DNA of 37,403 bases, taken from NCBI GenBank assembly GCA_021736945.1, contig JAIPEX010000013.1, positions 1 through 37,403 on the forward strand. Direction: 5' to 3'. The notes under the pieces are model-generated. The model was not told where the DNA came from, searched no databases, and saw only the letters and a list, made by a program, of their open reading frames with translations. The position numbers and the translations under genes were made by a program. The stretch is from Halanaerobiales bacterium (GTDB taxonomy: Bacteria; Bacillota; Halanaerobiia; Halanaerobiales; M55B127). This document shows positions 1 to 13,202 of this stretch, in pieces; positions within the stretch are counted from its first letter, which is position 1, and each line of letters opens with the position of its first letter.

Positions 1-34
1 ATTATATAATATTCTTGAAACAGAATCATTTTTC

Positions 35-84
35 AAGAGGCCTCACTCCTTTCTGTTTTTGATTTTCTTCTTGTGAGGCCTCTT
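35..84 (+). terminator. Long-stem inverted repeat, possible terminator for a + strand gene left of the window
   Basis: 12-bp perfect stem AAGAGGCCTCAC(35-46)/GTGAGGCCTCTT(73-84), 26-nt loop, T-rich tail on +. Confidence 0.45.
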
Positions 85-178
85 TTCTTTATTTATTCTA
101 AATTTCCTGCCTTTACTCCCACATTTATTTTACACTAACTCTAACCATCCTACATTATACAGAAAAGTTACCTATTTA

Positions 179-1441
179 TCAAGATTTTTTTGTGATTTGT
201 CGTAATGCAGTAAGCAATTCTTTGTTATCTTTGGTGTTTTTAATCTGCTTGATAAAAGTATTCATAATATCATAAGGTCTAGACTGCGCAATTTGTTTTC
301 GCAAACTCCACATTACATCTAATTCTTCATCATCAAGAATCAATTCTTCTTTTCTAGTCCCTGATTTTTGAATATCAATCGCAGGGAAAATCCTTCTCTC
401 TGCAAGTTCTCGACTTAAATGAAGTTCCATGTTACCGGTTCCTTTAAATTCTTCATAAATTACATCATCCATTCTACTTCCTGTATCAATTAAAGAAGTA
501 GCTAATATACTTAAACTTCCACCTTCTTCGATATTTCTACCAGCACCAAAGAAACTTTTAGGAAAGTACATTGCAGAAGGGTCTAAACCACCAGATAGGG
601 TTCTACCACTTGGTGGTACTGTTATATTAGAAGCACGGGCTAATCTTGTAATACTATCTAATAATACAACTACATCATATTTATGTTCTACAAGTCTTTT
701 AGCTTTCTTTAATAGTAATTTAGCTACCTGAATATGCTGTTCGGGAGCTTCATCAAAAGTAGAACTAATTACCTCGGCATCAACAGACCTTTGCATATCA
801 GTTACTTCTTCCGGACGTTCATCTATAAGCAAGATCATTAATTTAACATTGGGATAATTATGTCTTATGCTGTTTGCAATCTTTTTTAATAGTACTGTTT
901 TCCCTGCTTTTGGAGGTGAAACTATTAAACCGCGTTGACCTTTTCCTATTGGCGAAATAAGGTCCATAAGACGTGTAGAGACATCCTGCTGATTATATTC
1001 AAGCCTGAGCCTCTCTTGAGGATATAGTGGTGTTAAATCCTCAAAATATGCGCGATTTGTAGCCTTTTCGGGATCTTGGTAGTTAACTGCCTCTATCCTA
1101 AGCAAAGCAAAGTATTTCTCATTATCTTTAGGTTCTCTAACTTGGCCGGATACCACATCACCTGATCTTAAATCAAATCGCTTGATTTGAGAAGCAGATA
1201 TATAGATATCATCGCTGGAGGGAACATATTTAGAAGGCCTTAAAAATCCATACCCTTCATTAGGTATGATATCTAAAACTCCTTCTGCAAAAATATTGCC
1301 TCCCTTTTCTGTTTCGTTTTCAAGGATAGCAAATATTAAATCCTTTTTTCGCATTGTTGTATAACCTGATATATCTAAATCCTTTGCCAGGTCATGTAAT
1401 TCTGTAATTGTTTTTTTCTCTAATTCACTAATATTTAACAA
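179..1441 (-). CDS. rho: Transcription termination factor Rho
   Basis: 420 aa ORF; Rho N-terminal and RNA-binding domains; RecA-type ATPase with [12 protein letters not shown] Walker A and [14 protein letters not shown]; full-length Rho architecture. Confidence 0.98.
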   Translation of the reverse strand: MLNISELEKKTITELHDLAKDLDISGYTTMRKKDLIFAILENETEKGGNIFAEGVLDIIPNEGYGFLRPSKYVPSSDDIYISASQIKRFDLRSGDVVSGQVREPKDNEKYFALLRIEAVNYQDPEKATNRAYFEDLTPLYPQERLRLEYNQQDVSTRLMDLISPIGKGQRGLIVSPPKAGKTVLLKKIANSIRHNYPNVKLMILLIDERPEEVTDMQRSVDAEVISSTFDEAPEQHIQVAKLLLKKAKRLVEHKYDVVVLLDSITRLARASNITVPPSGRTLSGGLDPSAMYFPKSFFGAGRNIEEGGSLSILATSLIDTGSRMDDVIYEEFKGTGNMELHLSRELAERRIFPAIDIQKSGTRKEELILDDEELDVMWSLRKQIAQSRPYDIMNTFIKQIKNTKDNKELLTALRQITKKS

Positions 1442-1465
1442 ATATAAGACACCTCTCTCTAAAGA

Positions 1466-2479
1466 TTAAATAGCTACTCCTAATTGAAATAATAAATAAA
1501 AGCCTAATAAATATACTACAAAAACAGCAATTGAATCCCAACCCATTCCAAGAAATTTCTTTTTCGACTTATAAAATAGGCCGACAATAAAGATTGAAGC
1601 CATTATGATACCAATAGATGCAGTTACCAGATGTAACATACTCGCTTCTGCCAATATATAACCATCTCTTAAAAACACATCTCCAAAGAAAATTATACTC
1701 ATATTAAAAATATTACTACCCAGTACATTACCGGCAGCCATGTCATAAGCCTTAATTTTAACTGCTGAAATAGCTGTAACCAATTCAGGCAAAGATGTAG
1801 CAGCCGCAACGAGAATACTACCCACAAAAGTATGGTCTATCCCCGTTAAAGTAGCTATCTTATCAGCGGAAACAGCTAATCTTACACCAGCATATACAAT
1901 TACTATTGCAGAAATTAAAAAACCAATAGATGCTTTTTTGAGGGTGGTTTCTAGGAAAGGAACCTCTTCTCTAATATTATCATCAAGAGGATTTTTCTCC
2001 TCAAACCTTAGAATTAAAAACATGGCAAGAAAATATGTAGCAATGAGAATGATACTGTCCAGTCCAATTCCTAATATTCCTAAACTATAATCGGTAAAAT
2101 TTGCGATGATAATTGAAATAACAACTATTGCTGATAAAAGTATTCCCCAAGCTCCAGTCATTACGTGTGAATAATTTAAACTCTGGGTAAGTGGCAACCT
2201 ATTATCATGCATTATATCTACAATTCCCAAAATGAGTAAATTAAAGGTGTTGCTTCCAAAGGCATTCCCAACTGCAATATTAGGAGCGCCTAAAAGAGCA
2301 GAAGTAGAACTAGTAACTACTTCTGGTAATGAAGTAGCCATTGCTATTAGGGCAACACCAATTACCGCTTGACCTAAACCGGTTTTATCTGCTATTACAT
2401 CTCCAAACCTAGAAAGATAAGTACCAGAAATAATGATAAGGGTAGCCATTATTATAAACTCTATCCAAATCTCTAGCAT
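1466..2479 (-). CDS. Na+/Ca2+ antiporter family protein (CaCA family, YrbG-like)
   Basis: Two repeats of the CaCA alpha motif (ATSLPEVVTS...GNAFGSNTFNLL and AATSLPELVTA...GNVLGSNIFNM); multiple TM helices; AAAGGAG SD before ATG. Confidence 0.92.
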   Translation of the reverse strand: MLEIWIEFIIMATLIIISGTYLSRFGDVIADKTGLGQAVIGVALIAMATSLPEVVTSSTSALLGAPNIAVGNAFGSNTFNLLILGIVDIMHDNRLPLTQSLNYSHVMTGAWGILLSAIVVISIIIANFTDYSLGILGIGLDSIILIATYFLAMFLILRFEEKNPLDDNIREEVPFLETTLKKASIGFLISAIVIVYAGVRLAVSADKIATLTGIDHTFVGSILVAAATSLPELVTAISAVKIKAYDMAAGNVLGSNIFNMSIIFFGDVFLRDGYILAEASMLHLVTASIGIIMASIFIVGLFYKSKKKFLGMGWDSIAVFVVYLLGFYLLFQLGVAI

Positions 2480-2544
2480 ATATTGCTCCTTTCGATATGA
2501 TATTACTGGAATTCGAACAAATGGTAGGAAAAAGGAAGGATTGC

Positions 2545-2568
2545 AGGGATATCAAGGATGATATCCCT
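2545..2568 (-). terminator. Hairpin downstream of fba, likely terminator
   Basis: Perfect 10-bp stem AGGGATATCA/TGATATCCCT with 4-nt loop; downstream pyrimidine-rich CCTTCCTTTTTCC on -. Confidence 0.6.
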
Positions 2569-2584
2569 TTATTAATTACTATTT

Positions 2585-4098
<1,514 letters not shown>

Positions 4099-4104
4099 AA
4101 GTCT

Positions 4105-4179
4105 CCCTGTTAAGATTAACAGGGCTCACCCCCTCAAATTAATACTTCTCTAATGAGATTAAAAATCCTCCATTAGAGA
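4105..4179 (-). other. Structured 5' leader of the zinc-ribbon gene: two inverted repeats
   Basis: TCTCTAATG(4147-4155)/CATTAGAGA(4171-4179) and CCCTGTTA(4105-4112)/TAACAGGG(4117-4124). The second stem overlaps the AGGGAG SD 4 nt before the ATG. Confidence 0.5.
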
Positions 4180-4207
4180 CTTAAATACATTTGATTGGGA
4201 GTAATTA

Positions 4208-4582
4208 TTACAGTTCGGCTATTGCTTCGATTTCAACATTTACTCCTTTTGGAAGAGCTGAAACTTCAACAAAAGCTCTTGCTGGGGGTTCTTTTTTGAA
4301 ATTTCTTCCATAAACCTCGTTTATCTCATTAAAATATGATATGTCATCTGTATAAATAGTTGCCTTAACAACATTACTGAAATTTCCACCGGCTTCTTTT
4401 AAAATTGCTTTTAAATTTTTTAAAACTTGTTCAGTCTGATCCTCTATAGAAGTCATAATTAATTCTCCTTCTATATTTAAAGGTATCTGCCCACTTATAT
4501 ACAAAGTACTACCTGCTTTTACAGCCTGAGAATAACTGCCAATAGCAGCAGGTGCTTTATCTGTTTTTATAATTTTTTTCAT
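4208..4582 (-). CDS. ridA: RidA family (reactive intermediate/imine deaminase) protein
   Basis: 124 aa; KAPAAIGSYSQAVKAG, ISGQIPL, PPARAFVEVSALPKGVNVEIEAIA are hallmark RidA/YjgF motifs; TAATG overlap with the upstream HAD gene. Confidence 0.95.
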   Translation of the reverse strand: MKKIIKTDKAPAAIGSYSQAVKAGSTLYISGQIPLNIEGELIMTSIEDQTEQVLKNLKAILKEAGGNFSNVVKATIYTDDISYFNEINEVYGRNFKKEPPARAFVEVSALPKGVNVEIEAIAEL

Positions 4583-5310
4583 TATTTATTCACCTCAAGG
4601 TTATCTAAGTAATCAATAATATCATCACGTGTTCCCTGCCAATCAGGTTTAATATCAATATCTTTTCTTTCAACTTTAAAATCTTCAATTAAAAATGTTT
4701 TAATTCCTAATTTTTTAGCAACCATATCATCTCTCTCATCATTACCCACCATTACACAATTTTGTGATTCACATTCTATAACTTCTAATATTTCTTGATA
4801 ATAACCTGGATTAGGTTTGCAATAATGCATATCCTCATAGGAAGTAATGTAGGTGAAATCATCTGGGTCAAGGTCAATCCATTCCAATCTGGCTGTTATT
4901 GCATTTCTGGGAAATAATGGATTGGTCGCAATTACCATATCAAATCCTTTTTCCTTAGCTTTTTCAACTATTTCTTTTCCTTTTTTATCGATATCAAAAT
5001 ATTTTTGTAAACCCGGGAAAATACTATCATAAAAGGAATCAAATCTATTCCAAATTTCTTCTTTATTAGTTTTCTCTAAACTTATTAGTTCAAAGAATTT
5101 TTCGGTAAAAACTTCCTGGTTAGTTTTATTTCCATTGTTTTTAATCATATTTTCAGTGGCTTTATTAACAGCTTTAACAAAATTTTGAGGATCAAATAAA
5201 TCAGAAAAATGTTTAGATAATTGTTCAAAATATTTTTCAATGAAGTTATCCATATCCATTGGTAGTAAAGTACCATCTAAATCAAATAATATAGTTCCTT
5301 TATTTTCCAT
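4582..5310 (-). CDS. HAD-superfamily hydrolase
   Basis: ILFDLDGTLL motif I, ATNP motif II, VMVGNDERDDMVAKKLG motif IV. Confidence 0.93.
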   Translation of the reverse strand: MENKGTILFDLDGTLLPMDMDNFIEKYFEQLSKHFSDLFDPQNFVKAVNKATENMIKNNGNKTNQEVFTEKFFELISLEKTNKEEIWNRFDSFYDSIFPGLQKYFDIDKKGKEIVEKAKEKGFDMVIATNPLFPRNAITARLEWIDLDPDDFTYITSYEDMHYCKPNPGYYQEILEVIECESQNCVMVGNDERDDMVAKKLGIKTFLIEDFKVERKDIDIKPDWQGTRDDIIDYLDNLEVNK

Positions 5311-5320
5311 TAATTATCAC

Positions 5321-6088
5321 CTAATTTTTTAATTTTTCTTTCATTTTTTTAATTCTTTCTATATGATCTTCAATTTCAAAGCATTTTTGGAAAGATTCGG
5401 TTTCAAACTTTTTACCTTCATCACAGCCCTGAGTATAACCTACATTTATAGATTGTTTAATCATACCAACTGCTCTAGAAGATTGATCAGTAATTCTACG
5501 GGCTAGGTTTTTACTTACTTTTAAGAGGTCACGAGGAGTTACTAGCTTATTAACTAAACCTATTTCATATGCTTCTTCTGCATCAATAATGTTACCAGTA
5601 AAAAGGAGTTCTTTTGCTCGACCAATACCTAATATTCTTGGTAGTCTTTGAGTACCAGAAAAACCTGGGATTAATCCTAAACTTACTTCCGGTTGACCAA
5701 AACGAGCTCTAGTACTGGCTATTCTTAAGTCACAGGCTAGTGTTAATTCCATACCTCCACCTAAGGCATATCCATTAACAGCCGATAGGACAACCTTTTT
5801 TGTTTCTTCAATCATATTACAAATAGTTTTACCTTTATTTGCTATAACATTAGCAGTTTCTACATCTAATTCTTCTAAAAGTTCTATATCTGCGCCTACT
5901 GAAAAAGATTTATCCCCTCTACCGGTAATAATAACTGCATTAACATCGTCATTATTAAAAACTTCTTCTGCTCTCATTTTAAATTGATCTAATAACTCTT
6001 CATCATAGGCATTTAAAACCTCTGGACGATTTAAATAAATCGTAGCTAACGGAGGTGATAAATCTACCTCTACTCTTTTATTGCTCAT
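5321..6088 (-). CDS. Enoyl-CoA hydratase/isomerase (crotonase) family protein
   Basis: 255 aa; VGADIELLEEL, NGYALGGGMELTLACDLRIAS oxyanion-hole region and FGQPEVSLGLIPGFSGTQRL with the conserved Glu. Confidence 0.92.
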   Translation of the reverse strand: MSNKRVEVDLSPPLATIYLNRPEVLNAYDEELLDQFKMRAEEVFNNDDVNAVIITGRGDKSFSVGADIELLEELDVETANVIANKGKTICNMIEETKKVVLSAVNGYALGGGMELTLACDLRIASTRARFGQPEVSLGLIPGFSGTQRLPRILGIGRAKELLFTGNIIDAEEAYEIGLVNKLVTPRDLLKVSKNLARRITDQSSRAVGMIKQSINVGYTQGCDEGKKFETESFQKCFEIEDHIERIKKMKEKLKN

Positions 6089-6128
6089 GATAATCCTCCT
6101 TTATTTTTGTATTTAGATTAATCATTAA

Positions 6129-7736
<1,608 letters not shown>

Positions 7737-7764
7737 TCACAACTCCTTTCCTTTTAAAATATAT

Positions 7765-9441
7765 TTACATATGTTCGGGCGCTTCTATTCCAAGAACTGA
7801 GAATAAGTTCTGAAGTACCTGTTGTAAAGAAACAACTAATTTTAAACGTGCTTTACTCAATTGTTCATCTTCTGTAATAACCTGACATTTATTATAAAAA
7901 ACATGGAAAGCATTTGCTAAATCATATGCATAATTAGCAAGAATGTGTGGTTGGCGGTTTTGCGCACTATCCTTTATGACCTCTGGATAATGAGCCATCC
8001 ACTTGATAAGTTCTATCTCTTCTTCTTTATCTAAAAGATTTAAATTTGCATCTTCAATATCAAGATTACCAGCATTTTCTAAAATACTATGAATCCGAGC
8101 ATGGGCATACTGGATATAGTATACTGGATTATTACTTGATTCTTCTTTTGCTAACTCTAAATTAAAATCAAAGTGGCTGTCAGAACTACGCATAATATAA
8201 AAGTAACGGGCAGCATCTCTTCCTACTTCATCTATCACATCACGCATTGTAACAAATTCACCGGCTCTTTTGGACATTGTAACTTTTTCTCCACCTCTAA
8301 TTAAAGTTACAATCTGCACAATTATTATCTCCAACATATCTTCAGGATAACCCAAAGCCTGAATAGATGCTTTTACACGATCAATGTAACCGTGATGATC
8401 TGCTCCCCAAACATTTATTAATTTATCATAACCTCTTTCGATTTTATCAAGATGGTATGCTATATCTGCAGCTAAATATGTTAAAGAACCATCCGATTTA
8501 ACTATTACCCGATCTTTGTCATCACCATATTCAGTTGATTTAAACCAAAGAGCATCATTCTTTTCATAAATATAATCTTTTTCTTTTAAAATATCAATCA
8601 CATTTTCTATATCTCCATCATGAAGTGTACTTTCATAAAACCAATTATCAAACTTGATACCAAAATAATTTAAGTCTTTTTCTATTTTGTTTTTTAATTT
8701 TTTAAATGCAAAATCTCTACATACTTCCAGCTGTTCTTCTTTGCTTTTATCTAATAGTTCTTTACCCCATTTTTCTTTTAGTTCTTGCGCTATATTTATT
8801 AGATATTCTCCATGGTAAGAATTTTCAGGTAGTTCTTCTTGAATATTAAATAATTGTTTGTATCTTATTAAAGTTGATTCTGCCAAAATGTTTATCTGAT
8901 TACCGGCATCATTAAAATAATATTCTCGGTCCACATCATAACCGGCTGTTTCCATAATATTAGCAGTCATATCTCCCACTACAGCTCCTCGGCTGTGACC
9001 TACATGAAGGGGGCCGGTTGGATTAGCACTTACAAATTCAATTAAAACTTTTTGATTTTTTCCTACATCAATTTCGCCATATTTATCTTTATACTCATCA
9101 ATTAAATCTATAGTCTCGTATAACCAGTCGTTTTCTAGTTCAAAATTAATAAAACCGGGACCAGCAACTGAAACTTTTTTGATTAGATCAGAATCTATAT
9201 TTCCAGAAATTAATTCTGCTATTTGGCGGGGTGCTCTTTTAAAGTGCTTGGCCATGACCATTGCAATATTTGTTGCATAATCACCATGTTCTTTTTCCCG
9301 TGGAACTTCCACTTTAATTTCCGGTATCTGTTCTAACTCGATATTTTCCTGATTTAAAGTAATTACCAAAGCTTCCTTAATCGACTTTTTTAAATTTTTT
9401 TCCACTTTTTTTATTATATTTTTAACCATTAAATCTGTCAC
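7765..9441 (-). CDS. argS: Arginyl-tRNA synthetase
   Basis: 558 aa; EFVSANPTGPLHVGHSRGAVVGD (HIGH), VTMSKRAGEFVTM (KMSK), DALR anticodon-binding C-terminus. Confidence 0.98.
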   Translation of the reverse strand: MTDLMVKNIIKKVEKNLKKSIKEALVITLNQENIELEQIPEIKVEVPREKEHGDYATNIAMVMAKHFKRAPRQIAELISGNIDSDLIKKVSVAGPGFINFELENDWLYETIDLIDEYKDKYGEIDVGKNQKVLIEFVSANPTGPLHVGHSRGAVVGDMTANIMETAGYDVDREYYFNDAGNQINILAESTLIRYKQLFNIQEELPENSYHGEYLINIAQELKEKWGKELLDKSKEEQLEVCRDFAFKKLKNKIEKDLNYFGIKFDNWFYESTLHDGDIENVIDILKEKDYIYEKNDALWFKSTEYGDDKDRVIVKSDGSLTYLAADIAYHLDKIERGYDKLINVWGADHHGYIDRVKASIQALGYPEDMLEIIIVQIVTLIRGGEKVTMSKRAGEFVTMRDVIDEVGRDAARYFYIMRSSDSHFDFNLELAKEESSNNPVYYIQYAHARIHSILENAGNLDIEDANLNLLDKEEEIELIKWMAHYPEVIKDSAQNRQPHILANYAYDLANAFHVFYNKCQVITEDEQLSKARLKLVVSLQQVLQNLFSVLGIEAPEHM

Positions 9442-9884
9442 TCCTTATCTATAAATCGATATTCTACTTTTAAATTATTACTTGTAAAAACTTGACCACC
9501 TTGTAATAAATCATATTTAATCTTAATCTTACCCTTTTTATCGTCAATCTTCATTTCAATCTCTTTAGTATCCGTTGTAAAATTCATCTTATGAGAACCT
9601 AAATTATATTTAAACTCACATTTATTATCCATATCAAATTTTTGTCTCATTTCATTCGGTTGGGCTCTTTTTAACAAAATATTGTTTTCTGATTCATTTA
9701 ACCTTAATATTGTTTTAACATCTTCTAAGCCTTTATTGCTTTCATTATAAATAAGATAATGTTTGTCATTTTTAAACTTGTAATCACCTTCTCCTTCATA
9801 ACTAACTTCATCTTTACTCCCATCAGGAGAAGTTTGCTTATTATTTACTTTTATCTTTACTCTTTTCATAATATCATACTCCAA
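9438..9884 (-). CDS. DUF1934 (YwiB-like) beta-barrel protein
   Basis: 148 aa; VKIKVNNKQT...EGEGDYKFKNDKHYLIYNE and LGSHKMNFTTDTKEIEMKIDDKKGKIKIKYDLLQGGQ; 4-nt overlap with argS, the usual genomic context of this family. Confidence 0.8.
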   Translation of the reverse strand: MEYDIMKRVKIKVNNKQTSPDGSKDEVSYEGEGDYKFKNDKHYLIYNESNKGLEDVKTILRLNESENNILLKRAQPNEMRQKFDMDNKCEFKYNLGSHKMNFTTDTKEIEMKIDDKKGKIKIKYDLLQGGQVFTSNNLKVEYRFIDKE

Positions 9885-9895
9885 TAATTATTTAT

Positions 9896-9927
9896 ATTCC
9901 AAAAATGCCACAGTTTACACTGTGGCA
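9896..9927 (-). terminator. Intrinsic terminator downstream of the flavodoxin gene
   Basis: Perfect 9-bp stem TGCCACAGT(9906-9914)/ACTGTGGCA(9919-9927), 4-nt loop; A-run on + gives a U-tract on -. Confidence 0.85.
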
Positions 9928-9940
9928 ATTTTATGAAACA

Positions 9941-10348
9941 TTATAAGTTGAAAGAATTACCAAATTCTTTGGCTTCTTTTTCATTTTTTATAGTCCTGAA
10001 ATCTTTTACTATACATCCTAATTTTTCTAATTCTCCCATTACCTTCTTAAGTGCTTTATTAGTCGCAAAAAATCGAGGAGTCACAAAAGCCATTGCCTCT
10101 TGCCCTGTGGTTCTTTTACAATCTTTTAAAAACTTTGATAAATCTGAAGGGATCTTACCTCGGAAAATACCCTGGGTAGGAGCTCCTGCTACAACAAGAT
10201 CATACTTATAAAAAGAGATAGGTCTCCCTGTGTAATTTGTATCAAACAATTCTACTTCATATCCATTTTGTCGAGCTCCTTGAGCAATTCCTTCTGCTAT
10301 TTTTTTAAGGTCTCCTTCTGTTGAATAGATAATAAGGACTTTCTGCAA
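9941..10348 (-). CDS. Flavodoxin-like protein (flavodoxin domain)
   Basis: KVLIIYSTEGDLKKIAEGIAQGA, DLVVAGAPTQGIFRGKIP. ORF track starts at 10429, but a strong SD (GAGGGGTGG) precedes a TTG at 10348 (LQKVLIIYS). Confidence 0.8.
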   Translation of the reverse strand: MQKVLIIYSTEGDLKKIAEGIAQGARQNGYEVELFDTNYTGRPISFYKYDLVVAGAPTQGIFRGKIPSDLSKFLKDCKRTTGQEAMAFVTPRFFATNKALKKVMGELEKLGCIVKDFRTIKNEKEAKEFGNSFNL

Positions 10349-10466
10349 AATACCACCCCTCAGGAAAATATTTAACTCCATACGATTAATACACAAAAGA
10401 ATTATATCATAGTTACTAAATATTTTCACTAAATATAGAGAATTTTTGTAAATAAAAACAAAAAAA

Positions 10467-10482
10467 GCAGGGAAAGCCCTGC
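10467..10482 (-). terminator. Intrinsic (possibly bidirectional) terminator downstream of trxA
   Basis: GCAGGG(10467-10472)/CCCTGC(10477-10482) with A-tract on the left and T-rich flank on the right. Confidence 0.75.
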
Positions 10483-10512
10483 CTTTTATACCTTATAAAT
10501 TATTATATATTT

Positions 10513-10836
10513 TTATTTTAAACCTAATTTTGATACCAATTTCTTCTTCGGTGCATAACCAACAATTCTGTCTTTTTCTTTACCATCTTCAAAAATAACT
10601 AATGTAGGAATACTCATCACATTATATCTTGAAGCAGTTGATTGATTTTCATCAACATTAAGTTTTGCTACCTTAACATCGTCAGAATACTCTCTTGCTA
10701 TCTTTTCCACTACTGGTGCAATCATTTTACAAGGTGCACACCAGTCAGCCCAGAAATCAACTAAAACCGGTACATCAGATTTTAAAACTTTTTTTCTAAA
10801 GTTACCATCATTAACTTCAATTGGTTTTTTACTCAT
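10513..10836 (-). CDS. trxA: Thioredoxin
   Basis: 107 aa; VLVDFWADWCAPCKMIAPVVEKIA with CAPC active site; cis-Pro in MSIPTLVIF. Confidence 0.97.
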   Translation of the reverse strand: MSKKPIEVNDGNFRKKVLKSDVPVLVDFWADWCAPCKMIAPVVEKIAREYSDDVKVAKLNVDENQSTASRYNVMSIPTLVIFEDGKEKDRIVGYAPKKKLVSKLGLK

Positions 10837-10873
10837 TACTTTCCCTCCCCATACTAAATTTTAAAATTTAAAA

Positions 10874-11530
10874 TTACTGAATAGAAGTTTTTATTTTATC
10901 TAAAATAGTTTTGGCAGGAACAGCACCAACCTGTTCTTCTGCTCCACTATTTATAACAGTCTTGGGTACACCTGATACATCAAATTTACTTGAAAGATCA
11001 GGAAATTCAATAGCTTCAACCATTTCACCTTTAATATTTGGATTATGCATTGCCATTTCATGAGCAACTTTTACTGCTCTTGGGCAATATGGACAAGTTG
11101 GAGTAATAAATACCTGTAGTAACACTTCTTCATCAATATTTTTAAGTTCTTCAATTATATCTTCAGAAAGTTCGGTTTCCCCATTTGACATACTTACAAT
11201 ACCCTCAATCAATGTATTAAACTCATGACCACTTGGAATTCCATAAAAATGGACACCAGAATCATTACCATCTTTGTCGGTAAATAAAATAGCCGGTACA
11301 CGGTCTATTCCATATTCTTCTGTTTTACCATTACCAAGGTCATTTTTTTCCAAATTAATTTTATCTGACAAGTTATTCAATTCATCCAGTATTTCTTCAG
11401 TATCCTCACAATACTGACAGTCTTCGTCAGCAGTAAAAAACTGAATATATACTTCTTCTTGCATTTTTCCCTCGAACAGTTCTCTTATTTGTTCTTGTTC
11501 ATCTTCATTAATTTTTGGCACTAGGACCAC
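10874..11530 (-). CDS. Two-domain glutaredoxin/thioredoxin-fold protein disulfide oxidoreductase (PDO-like)
   Basis: Two Trx folds, each with CxxC (CQYC and CPYC) and cis-Pro (DRVPAILF, SGVPKTVI). Confidence 0.88.
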   Translation of the reverse strand: MVLVPKINEDEQEQIRELFEGKMQEEVYIQFFTADEDCQYCEDTEEILDELNNLSDKINLEKNDLGNGKTEEYGIDRVPAILFTDKDGNDSGVHFYGIPSGHEFNTLIEGIVSMSNGETELSEDIIEELKNIDEEVLLQVFITPTCPYCPRAVKVAHEMAMHNPNIKGEMVEAIEFPDLSSKFDVSGVPKTVINSGAEEQVGAVPAKTILDKIKTSIQ

Positions 11531-11632
11531 TCCTTTTAGAAATTTAGCATTATTTAACTTTCAAATACTATTATACAAGAAATCAGGAAAAATAAAGTTA
11601 AATATTTTACAAATAGATAAAATACATTAAAA

Positions 11633-12400
11633 TTAGGTGTTTTCCCCGACAAATTCAAGGATTAATATTATTACAACACCTAAAATAAAAGTTAATACTC
11701 CATTCATGATAAATGTGGAAGGAAATACTGCCGCACTTGAGCCTAATATTAAGCCTGTCAATATAGTCATAATTATTTTCTCATAATTTTTAAGTAAATA
11801 TGAAAAAACATTGGCAAAAACTAATAGTCCTAGAATAACCCCTAGACCAAAAATGGATAAAAATAATAAATTAAAGTTATTAATTGCCGCTAATAAAGGA
11901 TGGTAAACTCCCATCAACACCAAAATAGTACCTCCACTTATTCCGGGGAGGATCATAGCAACACTTCCAAAAAAACCCGCAACGAAATATAATAATAAAC
12001 CACTCATTTCAGTATTAAACTGAATTTCCAGACTGAAAAATAAGGCGCCGCCGAAAGCTATCAATAAAAATAATAGCTTCCAAAAATTGATTCTTCCCAC
12101 TTTTTGATAAGTGGAATGAGCAGATGTTAAGACTAAACCAAAAAGAAAATAATTAAGCAAAAGTGGATTATTAGCATATATATCTGTGATGACTGTTGAA
12201 CCAATATATACACCCACTATTGCTCCCGAACCAATTATTATCAATTTTTTAAACTTAATATTTTTAATAGCATGTATTAATGTTTCATAAATATGTAAGA
12301 CTACAGCTATTGTACCACCGCTTACCCCTGGTAAAGTATTGGCTAACCCAAAAGGTATTGATTTTAGAAATAATGCTAGATTATTATTTTTTTTAGACAA
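11633..12400 (-). CDS. DUF368 family membrane protein
   Basis: 255 aa; GLANTLPGVSGGTIAVVL and SVAMILPGISGGTILVLMGVY repeats characteristic of DUF368. Confidence 0.92.
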   Translation of the reverse strand: MSKKNNNLALFLKSIPFGLANTLPGVSGGTIAVVLHIYETLIHAIKNIKFKKLIIIGSGAIVGVYIGSTVITDIYANNPLLLNYFLFGLVLTSAHSTYQKVGRINFWKLLFLLIAFGGALFFSLEIQFNTEMSGLLLYFVAGFFGSVAMILPGISGGTILVLMGVYHPLLAAINNFNLLFLSIFGLGVILGLLVFANVFSYLLKNYEKIIMTILTGLILGSSAAVFPSTFIMNGVLTFILGVVIILILEFVGENT

Positions 12401-12506
12401 TACTATCTTCCTTTCTGGTATAATAAAAAACCATTTTTATAATGTATATAATATAATTAATCCTATAAAAACTATAACATATTTTGGGAGTTTTTAAAAT
12501 AAATAA

Positions 12507-12525
12507 AGCCCCCAAAAGAGGGGCT
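12507..12525 (-). terminator. Putative terminator downstream of the FecR/CHASE2 pair
   Basis: AGCCCC(12507-12512)/GGGGCT(12520-12525) hairpin with A/T-rich flanks on both sides. Confidence 0.55.
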
Positions 12526-12570
12526 GATTAAAAAATATTCTCCAGCTTAGTTTTTTCTATAAATATTACT

Positions 12571-13200
12571 CTAATTTACGGAATTATCTTTTCCTGTTTC
12601 TGATATTTTATCAAATATTTTTATTGTTTTGTCTTCCACGATAGCTAATTCACCTTCAGAAATTTCTTCTTTGGCTTGAGTAATTTTCTCTTCAATAACA
12701 GCTTCACCAGTTTGCATATAGAGAAAAGTTCTTCCTCTTATAATCTCTAATTTGAAAATGGCTTGGCTTGTAGATATTATACAGGAAGGTGTATTGATTT
12801 GGAGTTTAAAATCTTCCTTAGTATCCAGAGTTGTATTTATCCAAACTACACCTTTTTCCACTGACAAGTTTTGAATTAATGAACTAGTCTCTTCCTCTAT
12901 ACTCAATATAGTATCACCTAATATTTCGATGCGATTAAATTTTCCTATATTTAGTGAAAACATACTTTCAGGGTCAGTTTTGATAGTTTCACCAACATTT
13001 ATATTGGAATTATCTAAAATTCTTGTCCATACTACTGTTTTGAAAAAATCAAAAAACCCCTGGTCAGTTTTTCGATAAACAGTTCCTTTTAAAGAATTTA
13101 TTGTTATATTAACCTCTTCATTATTATCTTGGGCTAAAGCCGGAGTGAAAATAGTTAATATAAAAAGGGAAATCAAGATAACACTCAATATCTTTCTCAT
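12571..13200 (-). CDS. FecR domain-containing secreted protein
   Basis: Signal peptide (MRKILSVILISLFILTIFTPALAQ), FecR-like beta repeats (INTPSCIISTSQAIFKLEI); adjacent to a CHASE2-cyclase gene, a common pairing. Confidence 0.78.
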   Translation of the reverse strand: MRKILSVILISLFILTIFTPALAQDNNEEVNITINSLKGTVYRKTDQGFFDFFKTVVWTRILDNSNINVGETIKTDPESMFSLNIGKFNRIEILGDTILSIEEETSSLIQNLSVEKGVVWINTTLDTKEDFKLQINTPSCIISTSQAIFKLEIIRGRTFLYMQTGEAVIEEKITQAKEEISEGELAIVEDKTIKIFDKISETGKDNSVN

Positions 13201-13202
13201 TA

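Noticed and set aside
9884-9941. T-box leader upstream of argS
   Set aside because: The intergenic gap contains only a compact terminator; no specifier loop or T-box sequence.
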